DNA of 64,000 nucleotides, taken from positions 1 through 64,000 of the forward strand of contig CANFHA010000005.1 in assembly GCA_947446645.1 (NCBI GenBank), given 5' to 3'. The stretch is from Chitinophagaceae bacterium (GTDB lineage Bacteria; Bacteroidota; Bacteroidia; Chitinophagales; Chitinophagaceae). The notes under the pieces are model-generated. The model was given only the letters and a program-made list of their open reading frames with translations. It was not told the DNA's origin and ran no database searches. Positions 25,604-34,021 of the stretch are shown here, in pieces. Position 1 is the stretch's first letter; each line of letters starts with the position of its first letter. The translations under genes and the position numbers were made by a program.

Positions 25604-26758
25604 ATGGAATCTAGAAACTTACTTTATTATATTTTCTCGGTAGTTCGCGTGTTGCTCTACCCTTTTGCACTGCTTTACGGAGCTCTAGTGTGGCTGCGCA
25701 ACCGCATGTACGATGCGAAGTTCTTTTCATCCATAGGGTTTAGTATACCTGTAATTACGGTGGGCAACCTGTCTACCGGCGGCACTGGTAAGACCCCTCA
25801 TGTGGAATACCTGGTGCGCCTGCTCCAATACCGTTACCGGGTGGCCACCATGAGCCGCGGCTACAAACGCCGCACCCAGGGCTTTTTCATAGCCGACAAC
25901 AATAGCAATGCCCTGCGGATAGGCGATGAACCAATGCAGTACCACATGAAATACCCTGAGCTGGTGGTAAGTGTGGCCGAGGAGCGGATGATAGGCATAC
26001 CCGCACTGTTGCAGCGCCGGCCGGATATAGATGTGATCATTCTTGATGACGCCTACCAGCACCGCTCGGTAAAGGCAGGTCTTAGCATTCTGATTACCGA
26101 CTATTCACGTCCGTTTTACAAAGATCACATTCTGCCCTTTGGCAGCCTAAGGGAAAGCCGTGATGCTTATAAGCGGGCAACCGTGATAATCGTATCAAAA
26201 TGCCCGGCAAATATAACCACGGCGCAGGCCGAAGAAATAAAGCGCCAACTAAACCCAATGCCTGGCCAAACCGTTTTTTTTACCGGCATACAATACGATA
26301 GCCCTTATGACATGCTAAGCAATGAGCTGGCAACCCTGGCCGGTAAAAATATAGTGCTCGTTTGTGGTATTGCGCGACCAGAGCCGTTGGTGGGTTTTCT
26401 GAAAGACATGGCCGCTGATGTGCATACCCTCAACTACAAGGATCATCACTATTTCCTTTCGGCAGACCTGGAAGAAATAAAAAGCGCTTACGAAAACTGG
26501 GCCGTAGCCAATAAAGTGATTGTAACTACCGAAAAAGACGCAGCCCGCCTTCACCTGCACCTTGAGAAATTAAGAGAATGGAATGTGCCGATCATTGTAC
26601 TGCCCATTGCCGTTAATGTACTGTTTGATAAAGGTGCACTCTTCGACGAAATAGTGCTGAAATATGTAGAGCAGGCAGTTGCCGAGAACAACGAATATGG
26701 AATGGGTAGTGGATATGGCAGCGTAACGCTGGAGCCCCCGCCTGCAGATCCGCTTTAA
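25604..26758 (+). CDS. lpxK: Tetraacyldisaccharide 4'-kinase
   Basis: A 384-residue inner-membrane-associated kinase that phosphorylates the 4' position of the lipid A disaccharide, a late step in lipid A synthesis. An N-terminal membrane helix (about residues 8-25) is followed by the atypical P-loop VGNLSTGGTGKTPHVEYL near residue 50, then SRGYKR, GDEPMQYHMKYP, DVIILDDAYQHRSV and DYSRPFYKDHILPFGSLRE, all family hallmarks. A C-terminal tail of about 20 residues is Gly/Pro-rich. The near-consensus TAaaaTTTTG just before the ATG has an extra base in the spacer between TA and TTTG. Confidence 0.96.
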   Translation: MESRNLLYYIFSVVRVLLYPFALLYGALVWLRNRMYDAKFFSSIGFSIPVITVGNLSTGGTGKTPHVEYLVRLLQYRYRVATMSRGYKRRTQGFFIADNNSNALRIGDEPMQYHMKYPELVVSVAEERMIGIPALLQRRPDIDVIILDDAYQHRSVKAGLSILITDYSRPFYKDHILPFGSLRESRDAYKRATVIIVSKCPANITTAQAEEIKRQLNPMPGQTVFFTGIQYDSPYDMLSNELATLAGKNIVLVCGIARPEPLVGFLKDMAADVHTLNYKDHHYFLSADLEEIKSAYENWAVANKVIVTTEKDAARLHLHLEKLREWNVPIIVLPIAVNVLFDKGALFDEIVLKYVEQAVAENNEYGMGSGYGSVTLEPPPADPL

Positions 26759-26895
26759 TGTTTATGTTTTAGATTTCATTTAGCCACGCTCTATTGCTAC
26801 CATTTTCAGTTAGGTGCCTGGAAAACTTATCAATCCAAATCCCATCCCCATAGCTATCGGAACCAAATTCCAAATTCCATTATTACATTTGCCGC

Positions 26896-27729
26896 ATGAT
26901 ATACCATATAGTAACGGGCGATGTGGCGGCTGGTCCGCTGAGAGAAGCAATAGCGACTGAACCGGCTATGGAAGGCCCGGTAGTGGTAATGAAGGACGTG
27001 CTGAGCGTTGGCCCGTTACAAAAGGAAGAAGGCCAGAAATTTTCTGAAATGCGCAGCGCATTCTGGCAGACAGTAGTTACCAACGAGAAATCACCCATAC
27101 AGGTAGACGACCTTGAAAGGTTGCTGGAGACCGGAAATGAACTATCTAAAAATGAGGACGCGAGAATATGGTTGTGGCTGGCTCCCTGGCCTGCCGATAT
27201 CAGCACCTATTACTGGTCATTGAAATACCTTGGAAAATATACCAACCGTTTTTTTGTCGTAAATATTGCCGGACTCCCCTTTCTTGATGAGAACGGAAAA
27301 GTGTTCTACCCAAAAAGTATAGGCGAAATAAGACCCAAAGAGCTGGTGAAAGCTAGGAAACTGGCCCGCCCCATCACAGCGGGTGAGCTGGAAGTAGATG
27401 GGGATGAGTGGCGCAAGCTCACCACTGAGAATGCTGGCATCCGAGTGCATGAGGGTGGCAAAAAACTGTTATCGAAGACTGAAGAACATTATGACAACCA
27501 ACTGATGAGTTTCTGCTCCCACCAGTTTCAGAAGGCATCAAAAATAGTTAGCCAGGCAATTGCTAGGTATAATATACCCACCGGCGACCTCTACCTGGGC
27601 TGGCGGCTGCGCCGCATGGTAGAAGGGGGAAGGCTTGAGTTGCAAGGCGATACCTCTAAGCTGCTGAAGGATTTTGAGGTAAAGATGCCGGGCGATGGAA
27701 CAAATGCACAGTATAGCTTGCCTTTGTAG
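26896..27729 (+). CDS. DUF1835-family protein
   Basis: A 277-residue soluble protein beginning MIYHIVTGDVAAGPLREAI, the characteristic DUF1835 N-terminus (H-x-x-x-G-D), with DVLSVGPL and an aromatic segment ARIWLWLAPWPADISTYYW. A C-terminal part (LMSFCSHQFQKASKIVSQAI and YLGWRLRRMVEGGRLELQGD) resembles the DUF3658 partner domain. The function is unknown. It follows lpxK after 137 bp on the same strand; the gap contains AAATTCC heptamers and no clear promoter. Confidence 0.82.
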   Translation: MIYHIVTGDVAAGPLREAIATEPAMEGPVVVMKDVLSVGPLQKEEGQKFSEMRSAFWQTVVTNEKSPIQVDDLERLLETGNELSKNEDARIWLWLAPWPADISTYYWSLKYLGKYTNRFFVVNIAGLPFLDENGKVFYPKSIGEIRPKELVKARKLARPITAGELEVDGDEWRKLTTENAGIRVHEGGKKLLSKTEEHYDNQLMSFCSHQFQKASKIVSQAIARYNIPTGDLYLGWRLRRMVEGGRLELQGDTSKLLKDFEVKMPGDGTNAQYSLPL

Positions 27730-27775
27730 TCTGTAATTTTTATATAGGTCCCTGCTATACCCACTCTCAAATAAA

Positions 27776-27810
27776 AATAGTTATCACTTTTAGGAAAAGT
27801 GATAACTATT
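27776..27810. terminator. Perfect 16-bp hairpin terminator
   Basis: Arms 27776-27791 and 27795-27810 are perfectly complementary with a 3-nt loop. The minus strand has a T-rich tail, so it mainly ends the gene at 27834-28421; on the plus strand it follows the DUF1835 gene. Confidence 0.85.
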
Positions 27811-27833
27811 GGACTACGTTTTAATCTTTTTTA

Positions 27834-28421
27834 CTACTGGAATTTAAGTGATTTGATCTGTGGTGGCTGCGCTACCATATCCGGAGTCAGATTTGGTATG
27901 TAAAACTGTGTTGCGCCACCTGGCAGGCGTTTGCTGCCCTTTGCCACGCCTTCCTGCACACCACCTGCCGACATCTTTTTAGCTGCAGCGAACGATTCCA
28001 GGCCTTGTTCATCCTTTACAGTCGACCGACGGTCCATAGCCGTAAAGCCACCAAACCAGCCCCATACATCTACAGTAAGCTGTATCACCACAAGGTACTC
28101 CAGCGAGTTCCAGTCTTCTTTTACGGCAGATGTCAGTCTTCCCCACTCACGCACGCTTATGCCGTTTGCCTTGGCTATTTTCTCTTTCTGAGCCCAGCCT
28201 GCATCCCACGCATAGGCCTCATAAGGGCTCCACCATGGCGACATGGCCGGCTTCTTTGTGTTCCAATCCACAAATGACGCCTGATCATCATTATTGAATT
28301 TATACAGAATCATTCCTGCGGGCAGCAGTTTTTTTTCAGGGCGGTATCCGGCCCTGTTTATAAATGCAGCCTGGTGGTCTTTATTAAGGTCTTCGAAATT
28401 CAGTTTTTCGTTAAGTATCAT
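27834..28421 (-). CDS. Hypothetical protein (195 aa)
   Basis: A soluble, unrecognised protein with no signal peptide or membrane segment. It contains KLLPAGMILYKFNND near residues 30-45 and an aromatic cluster SPWWSPYEAYAWDAGWAQ around 60-80, a later DVWGWFGGFTAMDRRS and a Gly/Lys-rich C-terminus with LPGGATQFYIPNL. High Trp content is distinctive. The gene is divergent from rpsA and has its own terminator. I do not know its function; the L-P-x-G-x-x-L-Y-K-F element is reminiscent of some small enzymatic domains in secreted or toxin-like proteins but this is not evidence of one. Confidence 0.6.
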   Translation of the reverse strand: MILNEKLNFEDLNKDHQAAFINRAGYRPEKKLLPAGMILYKFNNDDQASFVDWNTKKPAMSPWWSPYEAYAWDAGWAQKEKIAKANGISVREWGRLTSAVKEDWNSLEYLVVIQLTVDVWGWFGGFTAMDRRSTVKDEQGLESFAAAKKMSAGGVQEGVAKGSKRLPGGATQFYIPNLTPDMVAQPPQIKSLKFQ

Positions 28422-28601
28422 ATGGGGGACTTTTTATTAATGCCAATATAGTATACCTCAATTAAAAAATTATGGTTTTTGCAGTAATTATTTTAACTGT
28501 ATATACAATCAGATAACTTGCAGGGCCTAATGAAAATCTTTTAGAGCCTGCAGATGACTATTATATCTAAATTCGTTGACCTTAACGCAAAGTATCAAAA
28601 T

Positions 28602-28622
28602 TGCTAATTACGTTAATTAGCA
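28602..28622. promoter_or_regulatory. Perfect palindrome upstream of rpsA (candidate operator)
   Basis: A 9-3-9 inverted repeat, TGCTAATTA-CGT-TAATTAGCA, in the 318-bp spacer between divergent genes. Its centre is about 45 bp upstream of the rpsA -7 element. It could be a regulator-binding site for either gene. Confidence 0.45.
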
Positions 28623-28656
28623 TAGCTATACAGTTCTTACTTATCAAATATTCCCG

Positions 28657-28664
28657 TATCTTTG
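28657..28664 (+). promoter_or_regulatory. -7 element of rpsA
   Basis: A perfect TATCTTTG, followed by GCA as in many Bacteroidota promoters. No TTG lies at the usual distance upstream. The predicted leader to the ATG at 28740 is about 70 nt. Confidence 0.6.
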
Positions 28665-28706
28665 CACTCCCAAAAAAACTGGGGTTTACCATTTATTTTT
28701 TAACCA

Positions 28707-28732
28707 CCGGAATCCCTTATAGGGGAAGTCCG
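28707..28732 (+). ncRNA. Leader hairpin just before the rpsA start codon
   Basis: The leader RNA can fold CGGA/TCCG outer and TCCC/GGGA inner stems (28708-28711 with 28729-28732; 28713-28716 with 28722-28725) with a small internal bulge. It ends 8 nt before the ATG. Control of S1 synthesis through this structure is possible but unproven. Confidence 0.35.
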
Positions 28733-28739
28733 TACAAAA

Positions 28740-30764
28740 ATGAGTACCATTTTGGAAGATCAGGTAATTAATTCAGAAAGCGCGGAAACTTCACAGGAAG
28801 AAACCACGCAAAACGTCACTCCGGCTTCTGCCGCTACTGACGCAACAACCAACGAAGAGACGCCAAATCTCTCCGCTGACGAAGCTCACGAAGCTGCACA
28901 GCCTGCTGAGGCAGCACGTCCACGCGCTCCACGCCACTACTACGAGGAAATTTCGAACACATCTCACGATGATTTCGACTGGACTGTAGACAAGCGTAAT
29001 GTAGCCGCTTACAAAGAAGACGACCGTGTTAAGTTCGACACGTTGTACGGCAGCACCTTTAAAGCTATCGCAGAGTCAGAATTGCTCAGCGGCGCTGTAG
29101 TAGGCCTTACAAAAGTAGATGCGATCATCAACATCGGTTTCAAATCTGATGGACTGGTATCACTCAACGAATTCCGCGATATGCCAGATGTGAAGATCGG
29201 CGATATCGTAGAAGTAATGGTTGTAGAAAAAGAAGACAAACACGGTCACCTGCACCTGAGCCGCAAACTCGCAAGAGCAGCACGCGCATGGCAGCAGATC
29301 GTTGACTTCTATAAAACAGGCGAAGTGGTTACAGGTACCATCACCAGCAAGACCAAAGGTGGTCTTATTGTGGATGTATATGGCCTTGAAACCTTCCTGC
29401 CAGGTTCACAGATCGATGTTAAGCCAGTTACTGATTACGATCAGTATGTTGGTAAAACAATGGACTTCAAAGTTGTTAAGATCAATGAAACTATCCGTAA
29501 CGCTGTCGTTTCTCACAAGGCGCTTATCGAAAGCGACATTGAGCAGCAGCGTAGCGTTATCATCGGCCAGCTCGAAAAAGGACAGGTACTGGAAGGTACT
29601 GTTAAGAATGTTACCGACTTCGGTGCATTCATCGACCTCGGTGGTGTTGACGGCCTGCTTTACATCACAGACATTAGCTGGGGCCGCGTAACGCACCCAA
29701 GCGAAGTGCTGCATAACGGCCAGAAACTGAACGTTGTTGTTCTTGACTTCGATGACGAGAAGAAACGTATCAGCCTCGGTCTGAAACAACTTACTCCTCA
29801 CCCATGGGACAACCTGCCTGCTGAAATAGTAGAAGGTGCCAAGATCAAGGGCAAGGTGGTAAACATCGAAGATTACGGTGCATTCCTTGAGATCATGCCA
29901 GGTGTAGAAGGCCTTGTGCACGTATCTGAGATCACATGGTCTTCACAGCCTATCAACGCGAAGGAGTTCTTCAAGTTGGGCGAAGAGCATGAAGCAGTAG
30001 TAGTAACACTTGACAAAGACGAGCGCAAAATGAGCCTGTCTATCAAGCAGCTTACCGCTGATCCATGGGATTCTATCGAAAACAAATTCCCGATCGACAG
30101 CCGCCACACAGGCACTGTTAAGAACATTACTCCATACGGCGTATTTGTAGAGCTGGAAACAGGCATAGGCGGCATGATACACATCAGCGACCTTAGCTGG
30201 ATCAAGCGTTACAACCACCCAAGTGAGTTTGTAAAGACCGGCGACAAGATTGAAGTGGCTATCCTGTCTATTGACAAGGAAAACCGCAAGCTTGCTCTGG
30301 GCCACAAACAGCTGGAAGAAGATCCATGGAATACATTTGAAACAGTGTTCCCGATCGGTTCTATACACGAAGGCAGCGTAACCCGCAAAGACGAGAAAGG
30401 CGCTACAGTACAGCTCCAGTACGGTCTTGAGGCTTACTCACCAGCCCGTCACCTCCGCAAGGAAGATGGTAGCAATGTAGAAGCTGAAGAAACACTTCCG
30501 TTCATGATCATCGAATTCGATCGTAACGACAAGCGTATCATGGTTTCTCATTCTAAGGTATGGGAGCAGACTAAGAACGAAGAGAAAGAAGCTGCACGCA
30601 AAGAAGCTAATGCTGATACAGAAAAGACCAAGAAAGCAGTGAAGAACATACAGAGCAAAGTAGAGAAGCCAACACTTGGCGACCTCGGCGCACTGGCTGC
30701 TATCAAGGACAAGATGAAGAAAGCAGAAGACGAAAGCGGCAGCAACGATGCAGCAGCTGAGTAA
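28740..30764 (+). CDS. rpsA: 30S ribosomal protein S1
   Basis: A 674-residue S1 protein with six S1 RNA-binding repeats at about residues 112-175, 193-260, 278-346, 363-431, 448-517 and 533-600. Repeats 3 to 5 show the tightest consensus (for example GTVKNVTDFGAFIDLGG-VDGLLYITDISW). The N-terminal 75 residues are acidic and Ala/Thr-rich, and the C-terminus is a charged Lys/Glu tail, both usual in Bacteroidota and longer than in E. coli. S1 binds mRNA on the small subunit; in this phylum, where Shine-Dalgarno use is low, its role in initiation differs. The stop codon TAA is shared with the first bases of an octamer repeat, and a strong terminator follows. Confidence 0.97.
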   Translation: MSTILEDQVINSESAETSQEETTQNVTPASAATDATTNEETPNLSADEAHEAAQPAEAARPRAPRHYYEEISNTSHDDFDWTVDKRNVAAYKEDDRVKFDTLYGSTFKAIAESELLSGAVVGLTKVDAIINIGFKSDGLVSLNEFRDMPDVKIGDIVEVMVVEKEDKHGHLHLSRKLARAARAWQQIVDFYKTGEVVTGTITSKTKGGLIVDVYGLETFLPGSQIDVKPVTDYDQYVGKTMDFKVVKINETIRNAVVSHKALIESDIEQQRSVIIGQLEKGQVLEGTVKNVTDFGAFIDLGGVDGLLYITDISWGRVTHPSEVLHNGQKLNVVVLDFDDEKKRISLGLKQLTPHPWDNLPAEIVEGAKIKGKVVNIEDYGAFLEIMPGVEGLVHVSEITWSSQPINAKEFFKLGEEHEAVVVTLDKDERKMSLSIKQLTADPWDSIENKFPIDSRHTGTVKNITPYGVFVELETGIGGMIHISDLSWIKRYNHPSEFVKTGDKIEVAILSIDKENRKLALGHKQLEEDPWNTFETVFPIGSIHEGSVTRKDEKGATVQLQYGLEAYSPARHLRKEDGSNVEAEETLPFMIIEFDRNDKRIMVSHSKVWEQTKNEEKEAARKEANADTEKTKKAVKNIQSKVEKPTLGDLGALAAIKDKMKKAEDESGSNDAAAE

Positions 30765-30799
30765 TTTGAAAATTTGAAAATGTGCTGATTTGAAAATTG
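30762..30799. repeat. ATTTGAAA octamer array at the rpsA stop (left arm)
   Basis: TA followed by ATTTGAAA units at 30764-30771 and 30772-30779, variant ATGTGCTG at 30780-30787, ATTTGAAA at 30788-30795 and ATTG. Same organisation as the xth-radC arrays. The inverted counterpart is at 30999-31036. Confidence 0.85.
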
Positions 30800-30813
30800 G
30801 CTCATGGATACTA

Positions 30814-30844
30814 AAAGCCACCCGCGAAACCGGGTGGTTTTTTT
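30814..30844 (+). terminator. rpsA terminator
   Basis: Stem CCACCCG/CGGGTGG (30818-30824 with 30831-30837), 6-nt loop, followed by seven T. It lies just after the octamer array. Confidence 0.9.
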
Positions 30845-30998
30845 ATTTCTGCATCTCTGTGCTTTGAGCATACACCTTACCCCTCTTTAAGTTTCCATAA
30901 ATATTTGTTACAGCTTCGTCATCTTCAGGTTTGTATCATCAGTTCGTTTATCTTTAGTAGGATAATCACTATCCAATTAATGACCCAGCGAATGCGGG

Positions 30999-31036
30999 CA
31001 TTTTCAAATTTTCAAATTCACTAATTTTCAAATTAA
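30999..31036. repeat. Inverted ATTTGAAA octamer array before the pterin dehydratase gene (right arm)
   Basis: The reverse complement reads TA, ATTTGAAA, variant ATTAGTGA, ATTTGAAA, ATTTGAAA, ATG. It ends three bases before the ATG at 31040 and pairs with 30762-30799 as an inverted repeat across about 200 bp. Confidence 0.85.
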
Positions 31037-31039
31037 AAC

Positions 31040-31279
31040 ATGGCCTGGGAGGAAAAAGACAATAAACTATACCGCAGCTTCACCTTTAAAGATTTTGGAG
31101 AAGCGTTTTCATTTATGACCCACGTGGCCCTGCTGGCAGAAAAGCAGAACCACCACCCTACCTGGACAAATACATGGAACAAGGTAGAAATATGGCTCAA
31201 TACGCACGACAAGGGAAATATTGTTACCGATGCCGACAGGCAGCTTGCCTCCGCTATAGATAAGATAACCGGTAAGTAG
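31040..31279 (+). CDS. 4a-hydroxytetrahydrobiopterin dehydratase (PCD/DCoH)
   Basis: A 79-residue protein, slightly short for the family but complete in its core. The active-site signature is present as AEKQNHHPTWTNTWNKVEIWLNTHD, with the two adjacent His, the Pro and the later Thr-His (residues about 32-56). The enzyme dehydrates the 4a-carbinolamine pterin made by aromatic amino acid hydroxylases, or acts in molybdopterin metabolism. No hydroxylase gene is in the window. The N-terminus lacks the first helix of longer homologues, as in many bacterial forms. Confidence 0.9.
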   Translation: MAWEEKDNKLYRSFTFKDFGEAFSFMTHVALLAEKQNHHPTWTNTWNKVEIWLNTHDKGNIVTDADRQLASAIDKITGK

Positions 31280-31336
31280 CCGGGCAAGTTACTCCGGCAA
31301 CGACCGAAACCCATTCACCAATCATACACAAAAAAA

Positions 31337-31358
31337 TACCCTGCTAAATAGCAGGGTA
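31337..31358. terminator. Terminator between convergent genes
   Basis: Stem TACCCTGC/GCAGGGTA (31337-31344 with 31351-31358), 6-nt loop, with a run of A on the left giving a T tail on the minus strand. It ends the barrel protein gene and may also serve the dehydratase gene. Confidence 0.85.
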
Positions 31359-31383
31359 AAATATTATTGAATTGCTGTAAATA

Positions 31384-31941
31384 TTATTCAGCTAAGCGGT
31401 GTTGTTTCAGGATGCGGGGGAAACGCACTTCAAGTCCGCCATGAACCAACCCTTTGTAACCAAGACCAACCTCAATGAAGCCTGCCACCTGGCGGCCTAT
31501 ACGCATACCGAATGGTGTTGCCTGGAAAGCCCATGCCTTGAGACCTGACTCATCAGAAATACCAGGCATATGCCTTGAGTCTGTTAGTACGGAAACGCCA
31601 TATGCTAAAGCGCCATATAGTCTTACCCTGATCAGGTCATTACGTGTATCCAGGTAGCAAAAAGTCATCTCCGGTACAAAGCTTACAAACGAACCCCAGG
31701 TAGTGATATTCTCATAGCCTACGCCTATACCCATAGTTACATTCTTATTGATGTAGTAACGGTAGTTGATAATAGGTGCGCCTGAAGATGCACCAAAAGG
31801 CTTGCCGTTAACAAGGCTGTAAATACTGTAATAACCATAGCCAAGTGATATTTCGCTCTTCCCCCTTTGTGCAAAACTGCGGGAAGCAAAACACATCATA
31901 AACAGAGCAAGAAATAAAACAGGTACCTTTCCTTTCATCAT
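31384..31941 (-). CDS. Outer-membrane beta-barrel-like protein
   Basis: A 185-residue protein with a Sec signal peptide (residues 1-25, ending RSFAQ). The mature part is a series of amphipathic strands with alternating Gly and aromatic residues (EISLGYGYYSIYSLV, TMGIGVGYENITTWGSF, RVRLYGALAYGVSVL, FIEVGLGYKGLVHGGLEVRF), typical of small outer-membrane barrels of the OmpA/porin-like class in Bacteroidota. The last residues RILKQHRLAE do not end in the usual aromatic. Role unknown. Confidence 0.7.
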   Translation of the reverse strand: MMKGKVPVLFLALFMMCFASRSFAQRGKSEISLGYGYYSIYSLVNGKPFGASSGAPIINYRYYINKNVTMGIGVGYENITTWGSFVSFVPEMTFCYLDTRNDLIRVRLYGALAYGVSVLTDSRHMPGISDESGLKAWAFQATPFGMRIGRQVAGFIEVGLGYKGLVHGGLEVRFPRILKQHRLAE

Positions 31942-32278
31942 AAAGTGGCTTTAAAACTACTGTATAGTTTAGTTACGAAGGCTAAAGATAGAGCAAACTT
32001 TGATTTCTCCAAAACCTTTGGGTTTGGAATGGGAATATAGTTATTAAGGAATTGGGGGATTTTGTGGATAATGATTCGGATCGCACTCGCTAACTGGATA
32101 TTTCGAACTATTTAACTTTTTCCCAAATCCTCTTTTAGTATACAAGGTAGGTTCGATGGCCTAATAATCAAATCATATTGGCTTATCGGTTTGCTTTGCA
32201 AAGCCCAAACGGCCCCATTCCCTACCCTGTCCCTTCATCCAGTCCCATCAATGGAATAGTTTTTATCTGATAATAGGT
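31942..32278. other. Intergenic region
   Basis: A 337-bp spacer between divergent genes. No coding frame of note. It is AT-rich with short direct words (TTTGGGTTTGG near 32020) and no perfect TAnnTTTG element on the plus strand near the DoxX-like gene. Confidence 0.4.
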
Positions 32279-32668
32279 ATGAAACAATCAGATAAAAAAA
32301 CGATTGCCCGGCTGCTGTTAGGCGCGGGGCTCGTATTTGCCGGAATAAGCCATCTCACCTTTGAGCGTAAAGAGTTTAAGGCCCAGGTACCTGATTGGGT
32401 GCCACTGCAGAAAGACGACACAGTTGTTTACTCTGGCATCGCTGAAATAGCGCTGGGCACTGCATTAGTACTCACAAATAATAAGCATAAACAAACCGTT
32501 GGAAAAATAGCGGCTGCATTTTTTACCGCCGTTTTTCCGGGAAACATTTCCCAATATACAAACCATCGCAGTGCCTTTGGACTGGATACGGACGCAAAAA
32601 GATTTGCAAGGCTTTTTTTCCAACCCCTGCTTGTTTATTGGGCGCTAAAAAGTACAGACAATACTTAA
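32279..32668 (+). CDS. DoxX-like small membrane protein
   Basis: A 129-residue protein with about four hydrophobic helices and the DoxX-type pattern: LLLGAGLVFAGISHLTF at the N-terminus, then VPDWVP and YSGIAEIALGTALV. DoxX-like proteins are of mixed function (thiosulfate oxidation, redox-linked complexes, or unknown). It is separated from coaBC by a repeat-rich gap. Confidence 0.75.
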   Translation: MKQSDKKTIARLLLGAGLVFAGISHLTFERKEFKAQVPDWVPLQKDDTVVYSGIAEIALGTALVLTNNKHKQTVGKIAAAFFTAVFPGNISQYTNHRSAFGLDTDAKRFARLFFQPLLVYWALKSTDNT

Positions 32669-32741
32669 TTACGTCGGGTTCCGTATTACTTCTTCCTGCT
32701 AAACCGGGCGTCTTGCAATGATGAAAAATTTCTGGCGTCAC

Positions 32742-32788
32742 AACCTTTAACCTTTTAACATATCAACCTATCAACCATTTAACCAATT
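32742..32788. repeat. Degenerate octamer tandem repeat upstream of coaBC
   Basis: Units at 32742-48 AACCTTT, 32749-56 AACCTTTT, 32757-64 AACATATC, 32765-72 AACCTATC, 32773-80 AACCATTT and 32781-88 AACCAATT. The period is 8 (first unit 7). The array ends 4 bp before the -7 element of coaBC. Confidence 0.75.
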
Positions 32789-32792
32789 GGCT

Positions 32793-32800
32793 TAACTTTG
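32793..32800 (+). promoter_or_regulatory. -7 element of coaBC, six bases before the ATG
   Basis: A perfect TAACTTTG, with only AAGCCT between it and the ATG at 32807. The -33 position falls inside the octamer repeat and has no TTG at a normal spacing. Use would give a leaderless transcript. Confidence 0.5.
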
Positions 32801-32806
32801 AAGCCT

Positions 32807-34021
32807 ATGTCCTTACAAGGCAAAAGAATTGTTTTAGCAGTTACAGGTAGTATCGCTGCCTATAAAACACCACAGTTTGTTCGCCAGCTGGTAAAAGCGG
32901 GTGCGGATGTAAAAGTATTGGTGACAGTTGCCGCTACGCAGTTTGTTAGCGCACTATCGTTGGCCGCCGTGTCAAAACACGCTGTGCTGGCCAATGTAAA
33001 TGATGGAGCTACCTGGAATAACCATGTGGAACTAGGCTTGTGGGCAGATGCTATGCTAATAGCTCCCTGTAGCGCCAATACGCTGGGGAAACTGGCCAAT
33101 GGTCTGTGCGACAACCTCGTTTGCGCGGTATATCTTTCGGCGCGCTGCCCGGTATTCATTGCCCCGGCTATGGATGAAGATATGTGGCTGCACCCTTCTA
33201 CCCAACTGAATATCAGTAAAGTAAAAGGCTTCGGCAACCACATAATACCTGTAGCACACGGTGAGCTGGCCAGCGGCCTTGTAGGCGAAGGCCGCATGGC
33301 TGAGCCCGAGGATATGGTGGCGCACCTGGCCATGTTTTTCTCTGTTGAAAATAATTCGTTAAAGGGTGTTAAGGCATTGGTCACCGCAGGCCCGACATAC
33401 GAAAGGATAGACCCGGTGCGGTTCATAGGAAATTTTTCCAGCGGCAAAATGGGGATTGCCATAGCAGACGCTCTGGCCGAAAAAGGTGCAGCAGTAACGC
33501 TTGTGCTCGGCCCCAGCCATGAGCGTGCCCATCATAGCGGTGTGCGCACCATAGCCGTAGAAAGTGCGCAGGAAATGTATGCCGCCTGCATAGAAGAATT
33601 TAAGAGCGTACAGATAGCAGTGCTTGCCGCCGCCGTTGCCGACTACCGGCCCGCTGTGCGTGCTGATGAAAAAATAAAAAAGAAAGATAACGAGCTTACC
33701 CTGGCACTTGCAAAAACAGACGACATACTTGCGGGTCTTGGGAAAATAAAACAGTCATGGCAAACGTTAGTAGGCTTTGCGCTGGAAACGAACAACGAGC
33801 TGGAGCATGCCACCGGTAAACTAACAGCTAAGAATGCGGATATGGTAGTGCTGAATTCGCTGAGAGATGAGGGAGCGGGCTTTGGGCATGACACCAATAA
33901 AATAACCTTGCTTACGGGTGATGGACGCCATAAAACGCTGCCGCTCATGAGTAAAAAAGACGCTGCAGCATCTATAGTTGATCAAATTTTAGAATTAAGA
34001 CATGCGGAGAATATTGCTTAG
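32807..34021 (+). CDS. coaBC: Bifunctional phosphopantothenoylcysteine decarboxylase / phosphopantothenate-cysteine ligase
   Basis: A 404-residue fusion enzyme of coenzyme A synthesis. The N-terminal CoaC flavoprotein half starts LQGKRIVLAVTGSIAAYK, has the active-site His in NHVELG, the PCSANT motif and PAMDEDMW (usual PxMNxxMW, here Asp for Asn). The C-terminal CoaB half has VTAGPTYERIDPVRFIGNFSSGKMG and the late VGFALET and AKNADMVVLN segments. Together they join cysteine to phosphopantothenate and decarboxylate the product. The ATG at 32807 is preferred to a TTG at 32798 because the latter is part of the -7 element. It overlaps the next gene by 20 bp, implying translational coupling. Confidence 0.95.
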   Translation: MSLQGKRIVLAVTGSIAAYKTPQFVRQLVKAGADVKVLVTVAATQFVSALSLAAVSKHAVLANVNDGATWNNHVELGLWADAMLIAPCSANTLGKLANGLCDNLVCAVYLSARCPVFIAPAMDEDMWLHPSTQLNISKVKGFGNHIIPVAHGELASGLVGEGRMAEPEDMVAHLAMFFSVENNSLKGVKALVTAGPTYERIDPVRFIGNFSSGKMGIAIADALAEKGAAVTLVLGPSHERAHHSGVRTIAVESAQEMYAACIEEFKSVQIAVLAAAVADYRPAVRADEKIKKKDNELTLALAKTDDILAGLGKIKQSWQTLVGFALETNNELEHATGKLTAKNADMVVLNSLRDEGAGFGHDTNKITLLTGDGRHKTLPLMSKKDAAASIVDQILELRHAENIA

